From contig JAISVE010000021.1 in the NCBI GenBank assembly GCA_031271725.1, forward strand, positions 1 through 28,599: a DNA stretch of 28,599 bases, written 5' to 3'. The notes under the pieces are model-generated. The model had not been told where the DNA came from. It was given only the letters and a program-made list of their open reading frames with translations, and did no database searches. Numbering within the stretch: position 1 is the stretch's first letter; every line of letters begins with the position of its first letter. Both the position numbers and the translations under genes were made by a program. Positions 16,828 to 26,899 of this stretch are shown here, one piece after another. The DNA is from Bacteroidales bacterium. Lineage in GTDB: Bacteria; Bacteroidota; Bacteroidia; Bacteroidales; P3.

Positions 16828-17685
16828 ATGACAATCATATCTCAAGAAAATCAACCCTTGTGGCAACTGTTGCTTACGGCGTTTCCCGAAAGTAATCGGA
16901 CGCGAATAAAAAAAATGATTTCGCTCGGTTGCGTTTCGATAAATAGAGCCGTAGTGCGCAGGGCAGATGTTCCTGTTGCAAAAGGGCAGAAAGTTGAATT
17001 TCGTAAATATGAACCCCGCAAACAGCATAGGGAAAAAGCCCCGTTTTCAATAGTTTTTGAGGATGATTTTTTTCTTGCGGTAATTAAGCCCGCAGGTATA
17101 CTTTCAAGCGGCAGAACAACCGAAAAAACACGTTCAATGCTTGGAATGGTTCGCAGTTATCTGAAAACAAGGGAACGCAGAGATGTTGAAGTTTTTGTTG
17201 TACATCGTTTGGATAGAGAGGTTTCGGGCTTATTGTTGTTTGCCAAAACAGAAAGAGTGCAGCAATGGTTTAAGGACAATTGGAATAGTGTTGAAAAGTA
17301 TTACTATGCTTTGGTAAACGCTGTGCCGTCTGCAAAAAAGGGAACAATAGACACTTTTTTGTGTGAAGACGACAGGCAGAAAATGCAGGTTTCCGTACAG
17401 GGAGGGGAAAGTGCAATGAGAGCCGTAACCCACTACAAAGTAAAAGAAACTCATGGCGATTACTCCTTACTTGAAGTGCAATTGGAAACAGGCAGAAAAA
17501 ATCAAATTCGCGTACATCTTGCACATATAGGACATTCTATTGTGGGAGATTTTAAGTACGGTAAAAAATCAAATATTCAAACAGACGGAATATGTCTGTT
17601 CGCTTACTTGTTAATTTTTCCACACCCGATAACAAATCGCAGAATTAAAATAGAGATAAATCCACCAAATTGGTCTAAAATATGA
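16828..17685 (+). CDS. RluA-family RNA pseudouridine synthase with S4 domain
   Basis: The enzyme converts a uridine in ribosomal or transfer RNA to pseudouridine. The 285-residue protein begins with an S4-like RNA-binding domain (residues ~8-70, including [19 protein letters not shown]). The catalytic domain carries [10 protein letters not shown] at 125-134 with the catalytic Asp129, the motif-I strand [10 protein letters not shown], and the C-terminal motif [20 protein letters not shown]. These fit RluA/RluD-type synthases, but which RluA subgroup or which uridine cannot be told. The der gene overlaps its end by four bases (ATGA at 17682-17685), so the two are translationally coupled. The 73-base leader contains a small inverted repeat but no convincing promoter. 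Confidence 0.92.
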   Translation: MTIISQENQPLWQLLLTAFPESNRTRIKKMISLGCVSINRAVVRRADVPVAKGQKVEFRKYEPRKQHREKAPFSIVFEDDFFLAVIKPAGILSSGRTTEKTRSMLGMVRSYLKTRERRDVEVFVVHRLDREVSGLLLFAKTERVQQWFKDNWNSVEKYYYALVNAVPSAKKGTIDTFLCEDDRQKMQVSVQGGESAMRAVTHYKVKETHGDYSLLEVQLETGRKNQIRVHLAHIGHSIVGDFKYGKKSNIQTDGICLFAYLLIFPHPITNRRIKIEINPPNWSKI

Positions 17686-18998
17686 GAAACATAGTAGCTA
17701 TTGTGGGTCGCCCGAACGTAGGCAAATCCACACTTTTTAACCGTCTAATCCAAAGGCGTGATGCCATTGTTGACGAAACAAGCGGCGTTACCCGCGACCG
17801 TAATTATGGCATCGGTGATTGGAACGGCAAAGAATTTTCCGTAATAGATACAGGCGGTTTTCTTACCGACAACGAAGATATTTTCAATGCAGAAATAAGA
17901 CGACAAGTGTCGCTTGCAATAGATGAAGCAGATGTAATTTTGTTTCTTGTTGATGCAAAAGACGGCGTTACTCCGCTTGACGAAGATGTTGCATCAATGT
18001 TAAGGGAAGCAAGTGCTGCAGGGAAAAAGGTGTTGCTTGTAGTAAACAAAGTTGATAACAATTCTCAACAAGATGAGGCGGTAGAGTTTTACTCTCTTGG
18101 CTTTCCCGATTATTTCGCTATTTCGGCAGTAAGCGGTAGCGGTACCGGCGATTTACTCGACGAAGTTGTAAAAGATATGGAGGTGGTGGAGGAAAACGAT
18201 AAGGACAATATACCGCGCCTTACTGTTATCGGTCGCCCTAACGTTGGCAAATCTTCAATAATAAATGCTTTTCTCGGACAGGAACGCCATATTGTAACAG
18301 ATATAGCCGGCACAACCCGCGACACTATCGACACACGATATAATCTTTTCGGTTTCGATTTTTATCTTGTAGATACCGCAGGCGTGCGCAAAAAACAAAA
18401 GGTTAATGAGGATATTGAATTTTATTCGGTAATGCGTTCTATTCGCGCAATAGAAAACAGTGATGTTTGTATTTTGATGATTGATGCAACGGCGGGTTTG
18501 GAAAGTCAGGATATAAATCTTTTTTCGCTTTGCGAGCGTAACAAAAAAGGTGTTGTAATAGTTGTAAATAAATGGGATTTGCTCGAAAAAGAAACCAACA
18601 CTTTAAAAGAATATGAAGAGAAAATAAAGAGCCGTCTTGCCCCGTTTAGCGATGTGCCGGTAATATTTACTTCGGTGCTGAAAAAGCAAAGGATTTTTAA
18701 AGTAATGGAAGTGGCAAAAGAAGTATTTGAAAATCGTTCCCGCCGCATATCTACTTCTCAACTTAACGATACATTGTTGCCAATATTGAGAGATACTCCA
18801 CCACCTACAAATAAGGGCAAGCAGATAAAGGTAAACTATATCACACAACTTCCTACTGCATATCCTTCTTTTGTGTTTTTTTGCAACCTTCCGCAATATA
18901 TTAAAGATCCATACAAACGTTTTGTAGAAAATCAAATCCGCAAAATATACAACTTCTCAGGTGCACCGATAGTCCTCAATTTCCGTTCAAAAAACTAA
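17682..18998 (+). CDS. der: Ribosome-assembly GTPase Der (EngA)
   Basis: Der is an essential tandem-GTPase needed for 50S ribosome maturation. The 438-residue protein has two G domains: P-loop GRPNVGKS at 9-16 with DTGG and NKVD, and a second P-loop GRPNVGKS at 184-191 with DTAGVRKK and NKWD. A KH-like C-terminal domain ends with [14 protein letters not shown], as in the family. Length is typical. The gene is coupled to the upstream pseudouridine synthase by an ATGA overlap, so two ribosome-maturation functions share an operon. The convergent recQ stop lies 11 bases downstream, and no hairpin terminator is visible between them. Confidence 0.97.
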   Translation: MRNIVAIVGRPNVGKSTLFNRLIQRRDAIVDETSGVTRDRNYGIGDWNGKEFSVIDTGGFLTDNEDIFNAEIRRQVSLAIDEADVILFLVDAKDGVTPLDEDVASMLREASAAGKKVLLVVNKVDNNSQQDEAVEFYSLGFPDYFAISAVSGSGTGDLLDEVVKDMEVVEENDKDNIPRLTVIGRPNVGKSSIINAFLGQERHIVTDIAGTTRDTIDTRYNLFGFDFYLVDTAGVRKKQKVNEDIEFYSVMRSIRAIENSDVCILMIDATAGLESQDINLFSLCERNKKGVVIVVNKWDLLEKETNTLKEYEEKIKSRLAPFSDVPVIFTSVLKKQRIFKVMEVAKEVFENRSRRISTSQLNDTLLPILRDTPPPTNKGKQIKVNYITQLPTAYPSFVFFCNLPQYIKDPYKRFVENQIRKIYNFSGAPIVLNFRSKN

Positions 18999-19009
18999 TT
19001 TTTTGGTGC

Positions 19010-21202
19010 CTAATTGTACTTGCTTAAAAAGGAAATACGTATGAGGCGAATATCATTTTTTGAAAATTCGTCCTCACCAAGTTCAATATGCGCTTTGTCG
19101 GCAGAGTCGTCTTCGGCATTAGAATAGTATTCGAGTATTTCTTCTGTATGATAAGGATCTATATTTTCTTCTATATGATAATCTATGTTAATTCGGGTGC
19201 CGCCAATAACAATTTTTTCCATTTCGTAAATCAATTCTTCCATCTCCAAGCCTTTTGATATGGCAATCTCGTTCAAAGGGATTTTTTTGTCGATGTTTTG
19301 AATGATATAAATCTTTATTGCGGTTTTGTTTGCCGTAGATGGCTTTACAATAAAATCATTTGGGCGGATAATTTCATTTTCCTCAACATAAGTTTTAATA
19401 AGGTCAGCAAATATCTTTCCATACTTCTGTGTCTTTCCTATTCCAACTCCGGAAATATGCAGGATTTCCTCCATTGTTATGGGGTATCTCAATGACATAT
19501 CTTCAAGTGATGTTTCTTGAAAAATAGCATAAGGAGGAACATTTTCTTTTTTTGCTATATCCTTAACAAGATTTTTTAAGAGTACAAATAGTTGCTTGTC
19601 GCCACCTTCACCGGATTTTATTTCCATGGAATAATCATTATCGTCCGGATTATAAGTATGGTCTTTTGCAACTTCGAGCATATATGGCTTTTGAATGTAT
19701 TCGGACCCCTTTTCATTAAGTATTAATATGCCTTCGTTTTCAATCTCCTTGCTAAGCAATCCCTCAACAAAACATAGCCTTACAACCGAGTTCCAATAAC
19801 GCTTTTCCTTGTTTGCCCCTTTTCCGAAACAGTCAAGTTTATTATGTTTAAACTCCTTAATACTTGGCGATACTTTCCCCAAAGCCATATTGACAATATG
19901 CTCTGTTTTAAATTGCTCTTTTATTTGCTTAACAATGTCTAAAACATAAAGAACATCTTGTGTTGCATCGGTCTTTTCTTTCGGATGCAGGCAATTGTCG
20001 CAGTTTTGGCAATTTTTATTGTCATAAAATTCACCGAAGTAATGAAGTAAAAATTTCCTTCTGCAGATAGATGTTTCGGAATAGGAAATAACTTCATCGA
20101 TAAGTTGGCGTGCAGTATTTCTTTCAAAAACATTCTTGTCTTGCAGGAATTTTTCAAACTTACGCATATCTTCTTCGGCAAAGAATGCATAACATTTTCC
20201 TTCTCCGCCATCTCTACCGGCACGCCCTGTTTCCTGATAATAGCCTTCCAAACTTTTTGGCATATCACGGTGAATAACAAAACGCACATCGGGCTTGTCT
20301 ATACCCATACCAAAGGCAATGGTGGCAACTATTACATCGACATTCTCCATTAGAAATTGGTCTTGGTTATGCGCCCTTGTTTTTGCGTCAAGCCCGGCAT
20401 GGTAAGGTAATGCACGAACACCATTCATGCAAAGAATTTCTGCAAATGTTTCTACTGTTTTTCTACTTAGACAATATATAATGCCTGATTTTCCTGCATT
20501 TTCTCTGATAATTTTTATAATATCCTTATCTATGTTTCCTGTTTTATGACGTACTTCATAGTAAAGATTTTCTCTATTGAATGATGACATGAAAATTTTT
20601 GCATCAAGCATTCCGAGATTTTTCTGAATATCTTTTTGAACCTTTGGCGTGGCAGTAGCAGTCATTGCCATAATGGGAAATTTTTGTTCAAAAAGGTCGG
20701 CAGTTTGCCTGATATTGCGGTATTCAGGTCTAAAATCGTGTCCCCATTCGGAAACACAATGGGCTTCGTCAACAGCCAAAAGGGAGATATTTATTTGTTT
20801 GAAAAAGGATAAATTATCTTCTTTAGTAAGGGTTTCAGGGGCAACATAAAGGAGTTTTGTTTTTCCGGTTTTAATATCCTCTTTAACTTGCTTTAACTCC
20901 TTTTGACTAAGCGAGGAGTTCATATAGTGCGCTATGCCGGTGTTTTCGCTTTCAAAGCCGCGCACCACATCAACCTGATTTTTCATCAAAGCGATAAGGG
21001 GAGAAACAATAATAGCTGTTCCTGGTAAGATTAGTGCGGGCAATTGATAGCAAAGTGATTTTCCGCCTCCGGTAGGCATAATGGCAAATACATTTTCACC
21101 GGCTAAAACAGACGTTATAACTTCTTGTTGTATTCCTTTGAAACTCTTGAAGCCAAAGATTTCCTCAAGTTTGTGTTTTAGAAAATCAAGTTCGTAAGAC
21201 AT
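19010..21202 (-). CDS. recQ: ATP-dependent DNA helicase RecQ
   Basis: RecQ is a 3'-5' DNA helicase in recombination and fork repair. The 730-residue protein has Walker A MPTGGGKSLCYQLP (42-55), DEAH at 145-148 followed by the aromatic-rich HCVSEWGHDFRPEY loop, motif IV-VI blocks including YYQETGRAGRDG (321-332), and the RQC zinc site Cys380, Cys398, Cys401 and Cys404. An HRDC domain lies at roughly 520-605 (with ILHISGVGIGKTQKYG). It is followed by an extra C-terminal helical region including a helix-turn-helix-like part near 635-670, as in other Bacteroidetes RecQ proteins of about 730 residues. It runs convergently into der and divergently from lptB, 123 bases away. No TAnnTTTG element was found for the minus strand in that gap. 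Confidence 0.96.
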   Translation of the reverse strand: MSYELDFLKHKLEEIFGFKSFKGIQQEVITSVLAGENVFAIMPTGGGKSLCYQLPALILPGTAIIVSPLIALMKNQVDVVRGFESENTGIAHYMNSSLSQKELKQVKEDIKTGKTKLLYVAPETLTKEDNLSFFKQINISLLAVDEAHCVSEWGHDFRPEYRNIRQTADLFEQKFPIMAMTATATPKVQKDIQKNLGMLDAKIFMSSFNRENLYYEVRHKTGNIDKDIIKIIRENAGKSGIIYCLSRKTVETFAEILCMNGVRALPYHAGLDAKTRAHNQDQFLMENVDVIVATIAFGMGIDKPDVRFVIHRDMPKSLEGYYQETGRAGRDGGEGKCYAFFAEEDMRKFEKFLQDKNVFERNTARQLIDEVISYSETSICRRKFLLHYFGEFYDNKNCQNCDNCLHPKEKTDATQDVLYVLDIVKQIKEQFKTEHIVNMALGKVSPSIKEFKHNKLDCFGKGANKEKRYWNSVVRLCFVEGLLSKEIENEGILILNEKGSEYIQKPYMLEVAKDHTYNPDDNDYSMEIKSGEGGDKQLFVLLKNLVKDIAKKENVPPYAIFQETSLEDMSLRYPITMEEILHISGVGIGKTQKYGKIFADLIKTYVEENEIIRPNDFIVKPSTANKTAIKIYIIQNIDKKIPLNEIAISKGLEMEELIYEMEKIVIGGTRINIDYHIEENIDPYHTEEILEYYSNAEDDSADKAHIELGEDEFSKNDIRLIRISFLSKYN

Positions 21203-21252
21203 AGTTTTTGATTCACTTTATCGGCACAGACTTGCAGTTTGTGTTTTTTCAG

Positions 21253-21284
21253 TTTGTTTTTCACTCTGCTTAATCGTACCTTTG
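21253..21284 (+). promoter_or_regulatory. Bacteroidetes-type promoter for lptB-addA-addB
   Basis: TTTG at 21253-21256 and TACCTTTG at 21277-21284 match the -33 and -7 consensus (TTTG, TAnnTTTG) with a 20-base spacer. The predicted start near 21290 leaves a leader of about 36 bases before the lptB ATG at 21326. It supports ATG 21326 over an in-frame ATG at 21239, which lies upstream of the promoter. Confidence 0.7.
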
Positions 21285-21325
21285 TAATAAAGATAAACCT
21301 TTTTTTTGTAAAAACAAATTGTATT

Positions 21326-22057
21326 ATGTTGTTAAAGACACAAGATATCGTAAAAAAATACCGTCAAAGAACGGTTGTTGACAATGTTTCAATAGAAGTA
21401 AAACAAGGCGAAATTGTTGGACTTTTGGGTCCAAATGGCGCAGGAAAAACCACCTCTTTCTATATTATGGTTGGGCTTATAAAACCATTTAGCGGAAAGG
21501 TTTTCCTTGACAATTTGGATATAACAAAAAAACCTATGTACAAGCGTGCGCAAATGGGCGTTGGCTATCTTCCGCAAGAGGCATCTATTTTTAGAACTAT
21601 GAGCGTTGAGGACAATATTCTTACCGTGCTCGAATTTGTAGAAAAAGACGCTGCAAAACGCAAAGAACGTCTCGAATTTTTATTGAATGATTTAGGTTTG
21701 CAAACTGTTCGCAAAACAAAAGGCGTAGCACTTTCCGGCGGGGAACGCCGTCGTACCGAAATTGCACGTGCGCTTGCGTCAGAGCCCAAATTTATTTTGT
21801 TAGATGAACCATTTGCAGGCGTAGATCCGATAGCGGTAGAGGACATCAAGCAGATAGTAAAAAAACTTAAAGAAAAAAATATCGGAGTTTTGATAACAGA
21901 TCATAATGCACATGAAACCTTATCTATCACCGACCGCTCATATTTGCTTTTTGATGGTAAAATCTTGAAGTCTGGCAACTCCGTGGAGCTTGCTTCGGAT
22001 GCAGAGGTTCGCGAGAAGTATTTAGGTGCGCATTTTGAATTAAAACTAAATAAATAA
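21326..22057 (+). CDS. lptB: LPS export ABC transporter ATP-binding protein LptB
   Basis: LptB is the ATPase of the LptB2FG complex that extracts lipopolysaccharide from the inner membrane and drives its export. The 243-residue protein has Walker A GPNGAGKTT at 35-43, the Q-loop in GYLPQEASIFR, the ABC signature LSGGERRRTEIARAL, Walker B FILLDEPFAGVDPIAV, and the H-loop TDHNAHET. The LPQEASIFR and GERRRTEIARAL segments are characteristic of LptB rather than of amino-acid transporters. The start at 21326 gives MLLKTQDIVKKY, the normal family N-terminus, and lies downstream of a good promoter. The AddA-like gene begins two bases after the last base of the stop, so recombination genes follow it in one transcript. 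Its presence indicates an LPS-bearing outer membrane. Confidence 0.94.
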   Translation: MLLKTQDIVKKYRQRTVVDNVSIEVKQGEIVGLLGPNGAGKTTSFYIMVGLIKPFSGKVFLDNLDITKKPMYKRAQMGVGYLPQEASIFRTMSVEDNILTVLEFVEKDAAKRKERLEFLLNDLGLQTVRKTKGVALSGGERRRTEIARALASEPKFILLDEPFAGVDPIAVEDIKQIVKKLKEKNIGVLITDHNAHETLSITDRSYLLFDGKILKSGNSVELASDAEVREKYLGAHFELKLNK

Positions 22058-22058
22058 T

Positions 22059-24242
22059 ATGTCATTGACGGTATATCGTGCGTCTGCAGGAGCGGGCAAA
22101 ACATATACCCTCGCGCTGCAATATATAAAACTTCTGCTTACGGGCTGGGATGTTCGCACTGCCCACCGCAGTATTCTTGCAGTAACATTTACAAACGATG
22201 CCACTGCCGAAATGAAAGAAAGAATCTTACTTTTTCTTTCCGATATGGCAAAAGGCAGGGATTTTCGAGGCATCGATAAAGAACTTTCAAAATTTTCACA
22301 AGAAGAAATAAAAGAAAATGCAGATGCTGCATTGCATGGTATTTTGCACGATTACGGGCGTTTTAATATAATGACCATAGACGGTTTCTTCCAACAGGTG
22401 CTGCGTTTTTTGGCAAAAGAACTCGGTGTTGGCACACGTCTTAATATAGAACTTGATACTGAGATTCCGGTTTATGATGCTGTTAAAACCTTGATAGCAG
22501 AGAGCTCTCAGGATAAAAACTTGTTATCGCAAATAGAAAATTATCTGGAAGACAAACTTGAAAACAGCAAATGGGATGTAGAAAAAGAATTGCGGAGTTT
22601 CGGACATAAACTTTTTAACGAGAAATTTCAAGAAAGAGAATCTGCTTTAGACAAACAGTTAAAAGAAAGTCCTCAAAAAATAAATGATACAATAAATTTA
22701 TGCAAGGAAATTATTGCTGCTAATCCGGAAAATGAAGTTGCAATAAATTCTGCGGAATTTATTCTAAAATATATTCATCAGTTAGAATTGATAGATAGAA
22801 TTGCGGATCAAGTGCAGTTGCAGAACGCAGACAAAGGGCGTTTTATGCTTGCGCAAACACAACAGTTGTTAAGTGAACTTTTACAGGAAGGAGATGCTTC
22901 TTTTGTCTTTGAAAAAATTGGTTCAACAATAAGGCACGTGCTGATAGACGAGTTTCAAGACACATCATTTTTGCAGTGGAAAAATTTCAAATCACTACTT
23001 GCCGAACTTGATGCAGCGGGTGGACACAACTTGATTGTGGGAGATGTTAAGCAGTCAATTTATCGTTGGCGCAACAGCGATTGGAGTATTTTGAATGATA
23101 TGCCGACAGGTACTGTTTTAGGCACAAATTACCGTAGTAAAAAAGAAGTTGTTGAGTTTAACAATTCTGTATTTGCGGCAATGGGTGAGATTTTGGCAAA
23201 GGAATACGAAAGTGAGTTAGGTGTTACCTTAAAAAGGTCAGATATGGAATCAGAGAATCCATTTAGAAAAGCATATAATAAAGAACTTGTAGAACAGCAA
23301 GCACAGCAGGGAGTAGGAGGAAGCGTTGATGTTTCATTCATAACCTTGCCACCCCGAAAACAAAGCATAAAGTTTGAATATATACAGGAAGAAATTTTAG
23401 AGGCTTTGCATAAGTACGACAGCAAAGGCGATAATGATACTTGCATTCTTTGCAGAACGAATGCGCAAGTTCGTGAAGTTGCGGAAAATCTTATAGCATA
23501 TGGCTATACTAACATAATTTCAGAAGATGCTTTTCAGTTTAAATCAAGCAAGGATTTACAACTTATAATTGCGGTATTGCGCTTGGTAAATAACCCGCAA
23601 AACCGTTTATATATGGCGGATGTTCATGCATTGCGTGATAATAATATTCCTCAATCTTTACAAGGTATAGAGCTTCCGAAAAATGCCGAAAGAATACCCT
23701 TATACGATCTTGTAAATGAAATTTGCCGTACATTTAATATCGCCACAAGTGCCTATCTCTATGCGTTTTTAGATAACCTTATCGACTATTCAAGAAAAGA
23801 AATATCAGATATAAGAAACTTTCTCGAATATTGGGAGGATAAAATGCAAAATATGTCAATTTCCACTCCTCAAAATACAAGCGGTATTCGCATAATGACA
23901 ATTCACAAATCTAAGGGAATGGAGTTTGATACGGTTATAATTCCTTTTTGTCAAGGCGATATGGCAAAAAAACATGGTGACCTTATATGGTGTAGCCCCT
24001 CTTCAGACGCCGCCCCACCCTTTGACTTAGCAGTAATGCCTGTGCCTTACAGTGAAAAGATGAAACAGTCAATATTCTCCAAGGAATATAACAAAGAAAC
24101 GGAAATGCTTTGGATGGATAACTTAAACACATGGTATGTTGCTTTTACCCGCGCAAAGAAAAATTTAATTGTATTTTGCAAAGAGCCATCTAAAACAGGG
24201 AAGTCACTCACAATAGAAAAAATGCTGAAAGAAGTAATATGA
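22059..24242 (+). CDS. UvrD/RecB-type helicase, AddA-like, without C-terminal nuclease domain
   Basis: The predicted helicase subunit of a double-strand-break-processing complex. The 727 residues carry all superfamily 1A motifs: Walker A ASAGAGKT at 8-15, motif Ia VTFTNDATAEMKER, DEFQD at 297-301, GDVKQSIYRWRNSD, GTNYRSKKEV, the motif V block TIHKSKGMEFDTVI, and motif VI WYVAFTRAKKNL from about 692. The protein ends about 35 residues after motif VI. AddA proteins, including those of Bacteroidetes, usually continue for about 300 or more residues to a PD-(D/E)XK nuclease, which is absent. The next gene starts inside its stop codon (ATGA, 24239-24242), so no remnant of a nuclease lies between. 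It could be a RecB-like helicase relying on its partner's nuclease. Confidence 0.88.
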   Translation: MSLTVYRASAGAGKTYTLALQYIKLLLTGWDVRTAHRSILAVTFTNDATAEMKERILLFLSDMAKGRDFRGIDKELSKFSQEEIKENADAALHGILHDYGRFNIMTIDGFFQQVLRFLAKELGVGTRLNIELDTEIPVYDAVKTLIAESSQDKNLLSQIENYLEDKLENSKWDVEKELRSFGHKLFNEKFQERESALDKQLKESPQKINDTINLCKEIIAANPENEVAINSAEFILKYIHQLELIDRIADQVQLQNADKGRFMLAQTQQLLSELLQEGDASFVFEKIGSTIRHVLIDEFQDTSFLQWKNFKSLLAELDAAGGHNLIVGDVKQSIYRWRNSDWSILNDMPTGTVLGTNYRSKKEVVEFNNSVFAAMGEILAKEYESELGVTLKRSDMESENPFRKAYNKELVEQQAQQGVGGSVDVSFITLPPRKQSIKFEYIQEEILEALHKYDSKGDNDTCILCRTNAQVREVAENLIAYGYTNIISEDAFQFKSSKDLQLIIAVLRLVNNPQNRLYMADVHALRDNNIPQSLQGIELPKNAERIPLYDLVNEICRTFNIATSAYLYAFLDNLIDYSRKEISDIRNFLEYWEDKMQNMSISTPQNTSGIRIMTIHKSKGMEFDTVIIPFCQGDMAKKHGDLIWCSPSSDAAPPFDLAVMPVPYSEKMKQSIFSKEYNKETEMLWMDNLNTWYVAFTRAKKNLIVFCKEPSKTGKSLTIEKMLKEVI

Positions 24243-26779
24243 TAGATAGAAAACCATTCTTACAGCAGGTTGCAGAAGACATTGCAAAGAGTTTTAGCAA
24301 AGCCGAATTTACAGACACAAAAATTATTTTGCCGTCAAAACGAATTCGTCTTTTCTTTAACAAATATCTCTCACAGTTGCAAACGCCTATTTCCGTAGAG
24401 GAAGAGCAATATTCAACCATAAGCGAACTGCTGTTTTCTTTCTCGGATTTAAGACCAATAGGAATAACGGAGCCCACTGAAAAAATAAAACTTGTAGCAG
24501 AACTTTACAGGGTTTACAGGAGGGTTTTTGAAAGCACCGAAACTTTTGATGACTTTTATTTTCTCGGTGAAACCTTACTTGAAGACTTCAACACCATAGA
24601 TAAATATATTGTAGATTCGGATAAATTATTTGGCAATCTTTCCGCACTTGAAAAGTACAAGAGTTTCGATTATTTGAACATAGAGCAACGGGATATTATC
24701 CGTAAATTTTTTAATAAAAACACTGTGCTTAAAGAGCGTTTTTTTGATTTTTGGGATAAATTAAGTATTGTTTATAAAGAATATTCAGAGCAACTCAGGC
24801 AGAAAAAGATTGCGTACGAAGGACTGTTTTTAAGGCGGGCACTAAGCGAAGCAGAAGCGCATCCCGAAAAATTTTCTCATAAAAAATATATTTTTATCGG
24901 TTTTGATTTCATCAACAAGATAGAAGAAAGGCTTTTTTCCTTATTGAAAGAACAGGGCAAGGCAGTGTTTTATAATGATGATATTGGCAAGCAAGACGAT
25001 ATAAGGGATGCTCTAAATCCTGCCATAAGCGTAGTACGGTCGGGGGGCATGTCTGCGCAAGCAGAAATTATACCGAAATGGTTGCAGAAAATAGACAGGA
25101 AAGATAAAGATGCAACAGATGCGGCAATAGTGCTTTGCGATGAAAAAATTCTGCCTGTTGTTATAGATGTTGTGCCGGAAGAAGAGCAACCCAATACAGC
25201 AATTCTTTTTGACTTGGTGCAAACGCCTTTTGCAGTCTGCTTAATGCGTGTGCTTATGGATGCACCTGTTGAAGCAAGTGTAAAAATTTTGCAAGAGTTG
25301 TTGCAAAAAGAAATCGATTTGCATGTTTCGCGTAATCCGAAAAGGCAAGATGTTGTTTTTATTGGAAAAATGTTGCATGATCTTAACACCGTACTTGCAG
25401 ATGAAAATATTCAAATGGAGCCGGCAACCTTTATAAAATTGTTGCGTCGTATTTTAATTTCAATGAAAATCCCATATTTGGGTGAGCCAGCAAGGGGCTT
25501 GCAAATTCTTGCTCCGGTAGATACCAAAAATATGGATTTTGAACATATACTTATGCTGTCGGTTAATGAAGGGGTGATGCCTAAAACGAGTACAGACGGT
25601 TCTTTTATACCTCCTTTTGTCCGCCGTCATTTTGATATGCCGACACAAGATGATGAACAGAAACAGCAAGCGCATATTTTTTGGCGATTATTAACGAGGT
25701 CTAATTCGGCAACAATAGTTTATTGTGACGGAAAAACCATAACTTCAAAAAACGAAAAAAGTAGATTTATAAGGCAGTTGCAGTTGGAGTTCGGGCAGGG
25801 AGCGGATGAACTTTCATTGCAAGCACCGTTTACACAAAGTTCATCAACCCAAACATTGTTGGCGCAAGATTCAATACGGAAAACGCCTGAAATGTTGCAA
25901 AAAATTTCAGAAAAAACTTTTTCTCCTTCAATGCTTAATGCCTATATAGATTGCTCTTTGCGTTTTTATCTTAAATATATTCTCGGTGCAATTGACAGCA
26001 GCGATAAGGATGAATTAAATGCGGCTATACTCGGTTCGGTTTTTCATAGAAGTATGGAAATCTATTATAGGAAAGAGTTTTTAGACGTTTCCGGTGGTCG
26101 AGAATGCAGCAGCGGGGAAGAGAATTTAGAGAAAATAATTGAGCAAGCATTCACCGAAGTTCTCAATGATGAAAACATTAAACTTTCAAAAGACAAAGAA
26201 GGCGAAAAACATATATACAGAACGGTAATAGAAAAAATGTTTAATAATACTATTGCCTATGATAGCACGCAGCCATTTGAAATAATGGAGATGGAAAGTG
26301 AAAATTACAAGTGGCAAATTTTGTTAAACAATGGTAATAAAATAGATGTAGGTGGCACAATAGACAGGATAGATAAAGGAAGCGAGGTAGTGCGTATCAT
26401 TGACTACAAAACAGGGATAATGCCCGATAGCAAAAAATTAAAGAGTGATTATGACACAGACATAAGCGTTATTTTTTCGCCGGAAAGGAAAAAGAAGTCA
26501 AGTTATCTTTTGCAAATACTACTATATTCGTATTGTTATTCAAAAAATAATCCCGATGTAAAAACAGTATCCCCGGTATTGTATTTTCCCTTAAAAAACA
26601 ATGAGTCTGAAACGCCGATTTTAGATGTTCCGAATTGCGATTATGTCGAGTTTGAGCAATACTTAAAAACAGTTTTGGAAAATATTTTCGACATATCAAA
26701 ACCGTTTAAGAAGTGCGACAACCCCGATACTTGCAGATACTGCGACTATAAACTAATTTGCAACCGAGAAAATTTCTAA
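24239..26779 (+). CDS. PD-(D/E)XK nuclease subunit, AddB-like, with Fe-S cysteines
   Basis: Probable nuclease partner of the preceding helicase in double-strand-break resection. In the 846-residue protein the N-terminal ~550 residues resemble the inactivated helicase-like part of AddB: ILPSKRIRLFFNKYL near 31-45 in place of Walker A, then IFIGFDFINKIEE and ILAPVDTKNMDFEHILMLS. The RecB-family nuclease follows with His603 in GSVFHRSM, Asp709 in GTIDRID, and Asp722/Lys724 in IIDYKTG; the 13-residue Asp-Asp spacing is as in RecB. Cys572, Cys832, Cys835 and Cys841 reproduce the AddB iron-sulfur pattern (one Cys before the nuclease, CX2CX5C at the end). Translation is coupled to the helicase by ATGA. 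Slightly shorter than typical AddB. Confidence 0.88.
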   Translation: MIDRKPFLQQVAEDIAKSFSKAEFTDTKIILPSKRIRLFFNKYLSQLQTPISVEEEQYSTISELLFSFSDLRPIGITEPTEKIKLVAELYRVYRRVFESTETFDDFYFLGETLLEDFNTIDKYIVDSDKLFGNLSALEKYKSFDYLNIEQRDIIRKFFNKNTVLKERFFDFWDKLSIVYKEYSEQLRQKKIAYEGLFLRRALSEAEAHPEKFSHKKYIFIGFDFINKIEERLFSLLKEQGKAVFYNDDIGKQDDIRDALNPAISVVRSGGMSAQAEIIPKWLQKIDRKDKDATDAAIVLCDEKILPVVIDVVPEEEQPNTAILFDLVQTPFAVCLMRVLMDAPVEASVKILQELLQKEIDLHVSRNPKRQDVVFIGKMLHDLNTVLADENIQMEPATFIKLLRRILISMKIPYLGEPARGLQILAPVDTKNMDFEHILMLSVNEGVMPKTSTDGSFIPPFVRRHFDMPTQDDEQKQQAHIFWRLLTRSNSATIVYCDGKTITSKNEKSRFIRQLQLEFGQGADELSLQAPFTQSSSTQTLLAQDSIRKTPEMLQKISEKTFSPSMLNAYIDCSLRFYLKYILGAIDSSDKDELNAAILGSVFHRSMEIYYRKEFLDVSGGRECSSGEENLEKIIEQAFTEVLNDENIKLSKDKEGEKHIYRTVIEKMFNNTIAYDSTQPFEIMEMESENYKWQILLNNGNKIDVGGTIDRIDKGSEVVRIIDYKTGIMPDSKKLKSDYDTDISVIFSPERKKKSSYLLQILLYSYCYSKNNPDVKTVSPVLYFPLKNNESETPILDVPNCDYVEFEQYLKTVLENIFDISKPFKKCDNPDTCRYCDYKLICNRENF

Positions 26780-26899
26780 AACTTCAAATCTCTGCGTTGC
26801 ACTTCGCTTGTAGTTCGGTCACGTACTTTAGTACGCTCCCTCACTCCTTCACTCGTGCGCCTTGACCTTTAAAGTTTTAGAAAATTCTCTTAAAACTTT
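26773..26899 (+). repeat. Structured intergenic element with nested inverted repeats between convergent genes
   Basis: The 127-base gap between the AddB-like and ompA-like stops is full of inverted repeats. TTTCTAAAACTT (26773-26784, ending the addB-like gene) is exactly complementary to AAGTTTTAGAAA (26872-26883). At the centre CGTAC-TTTA-GTACG (26822-26835) is a perfect small hairpin, and GCAC (26799-26802) faces GTGC (26855-26858). The middle part is richer in G+C than its flanks. It looks like a mobile or dispersed intergenic palindrome, or a two-way terminator; another copy would be needed to decide. Confidence 0.55.

Noticed and set aside
18999..19009. Terminator between der and recQ
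   Set aside because: The 11-base gap has a T-run but no hairpin.
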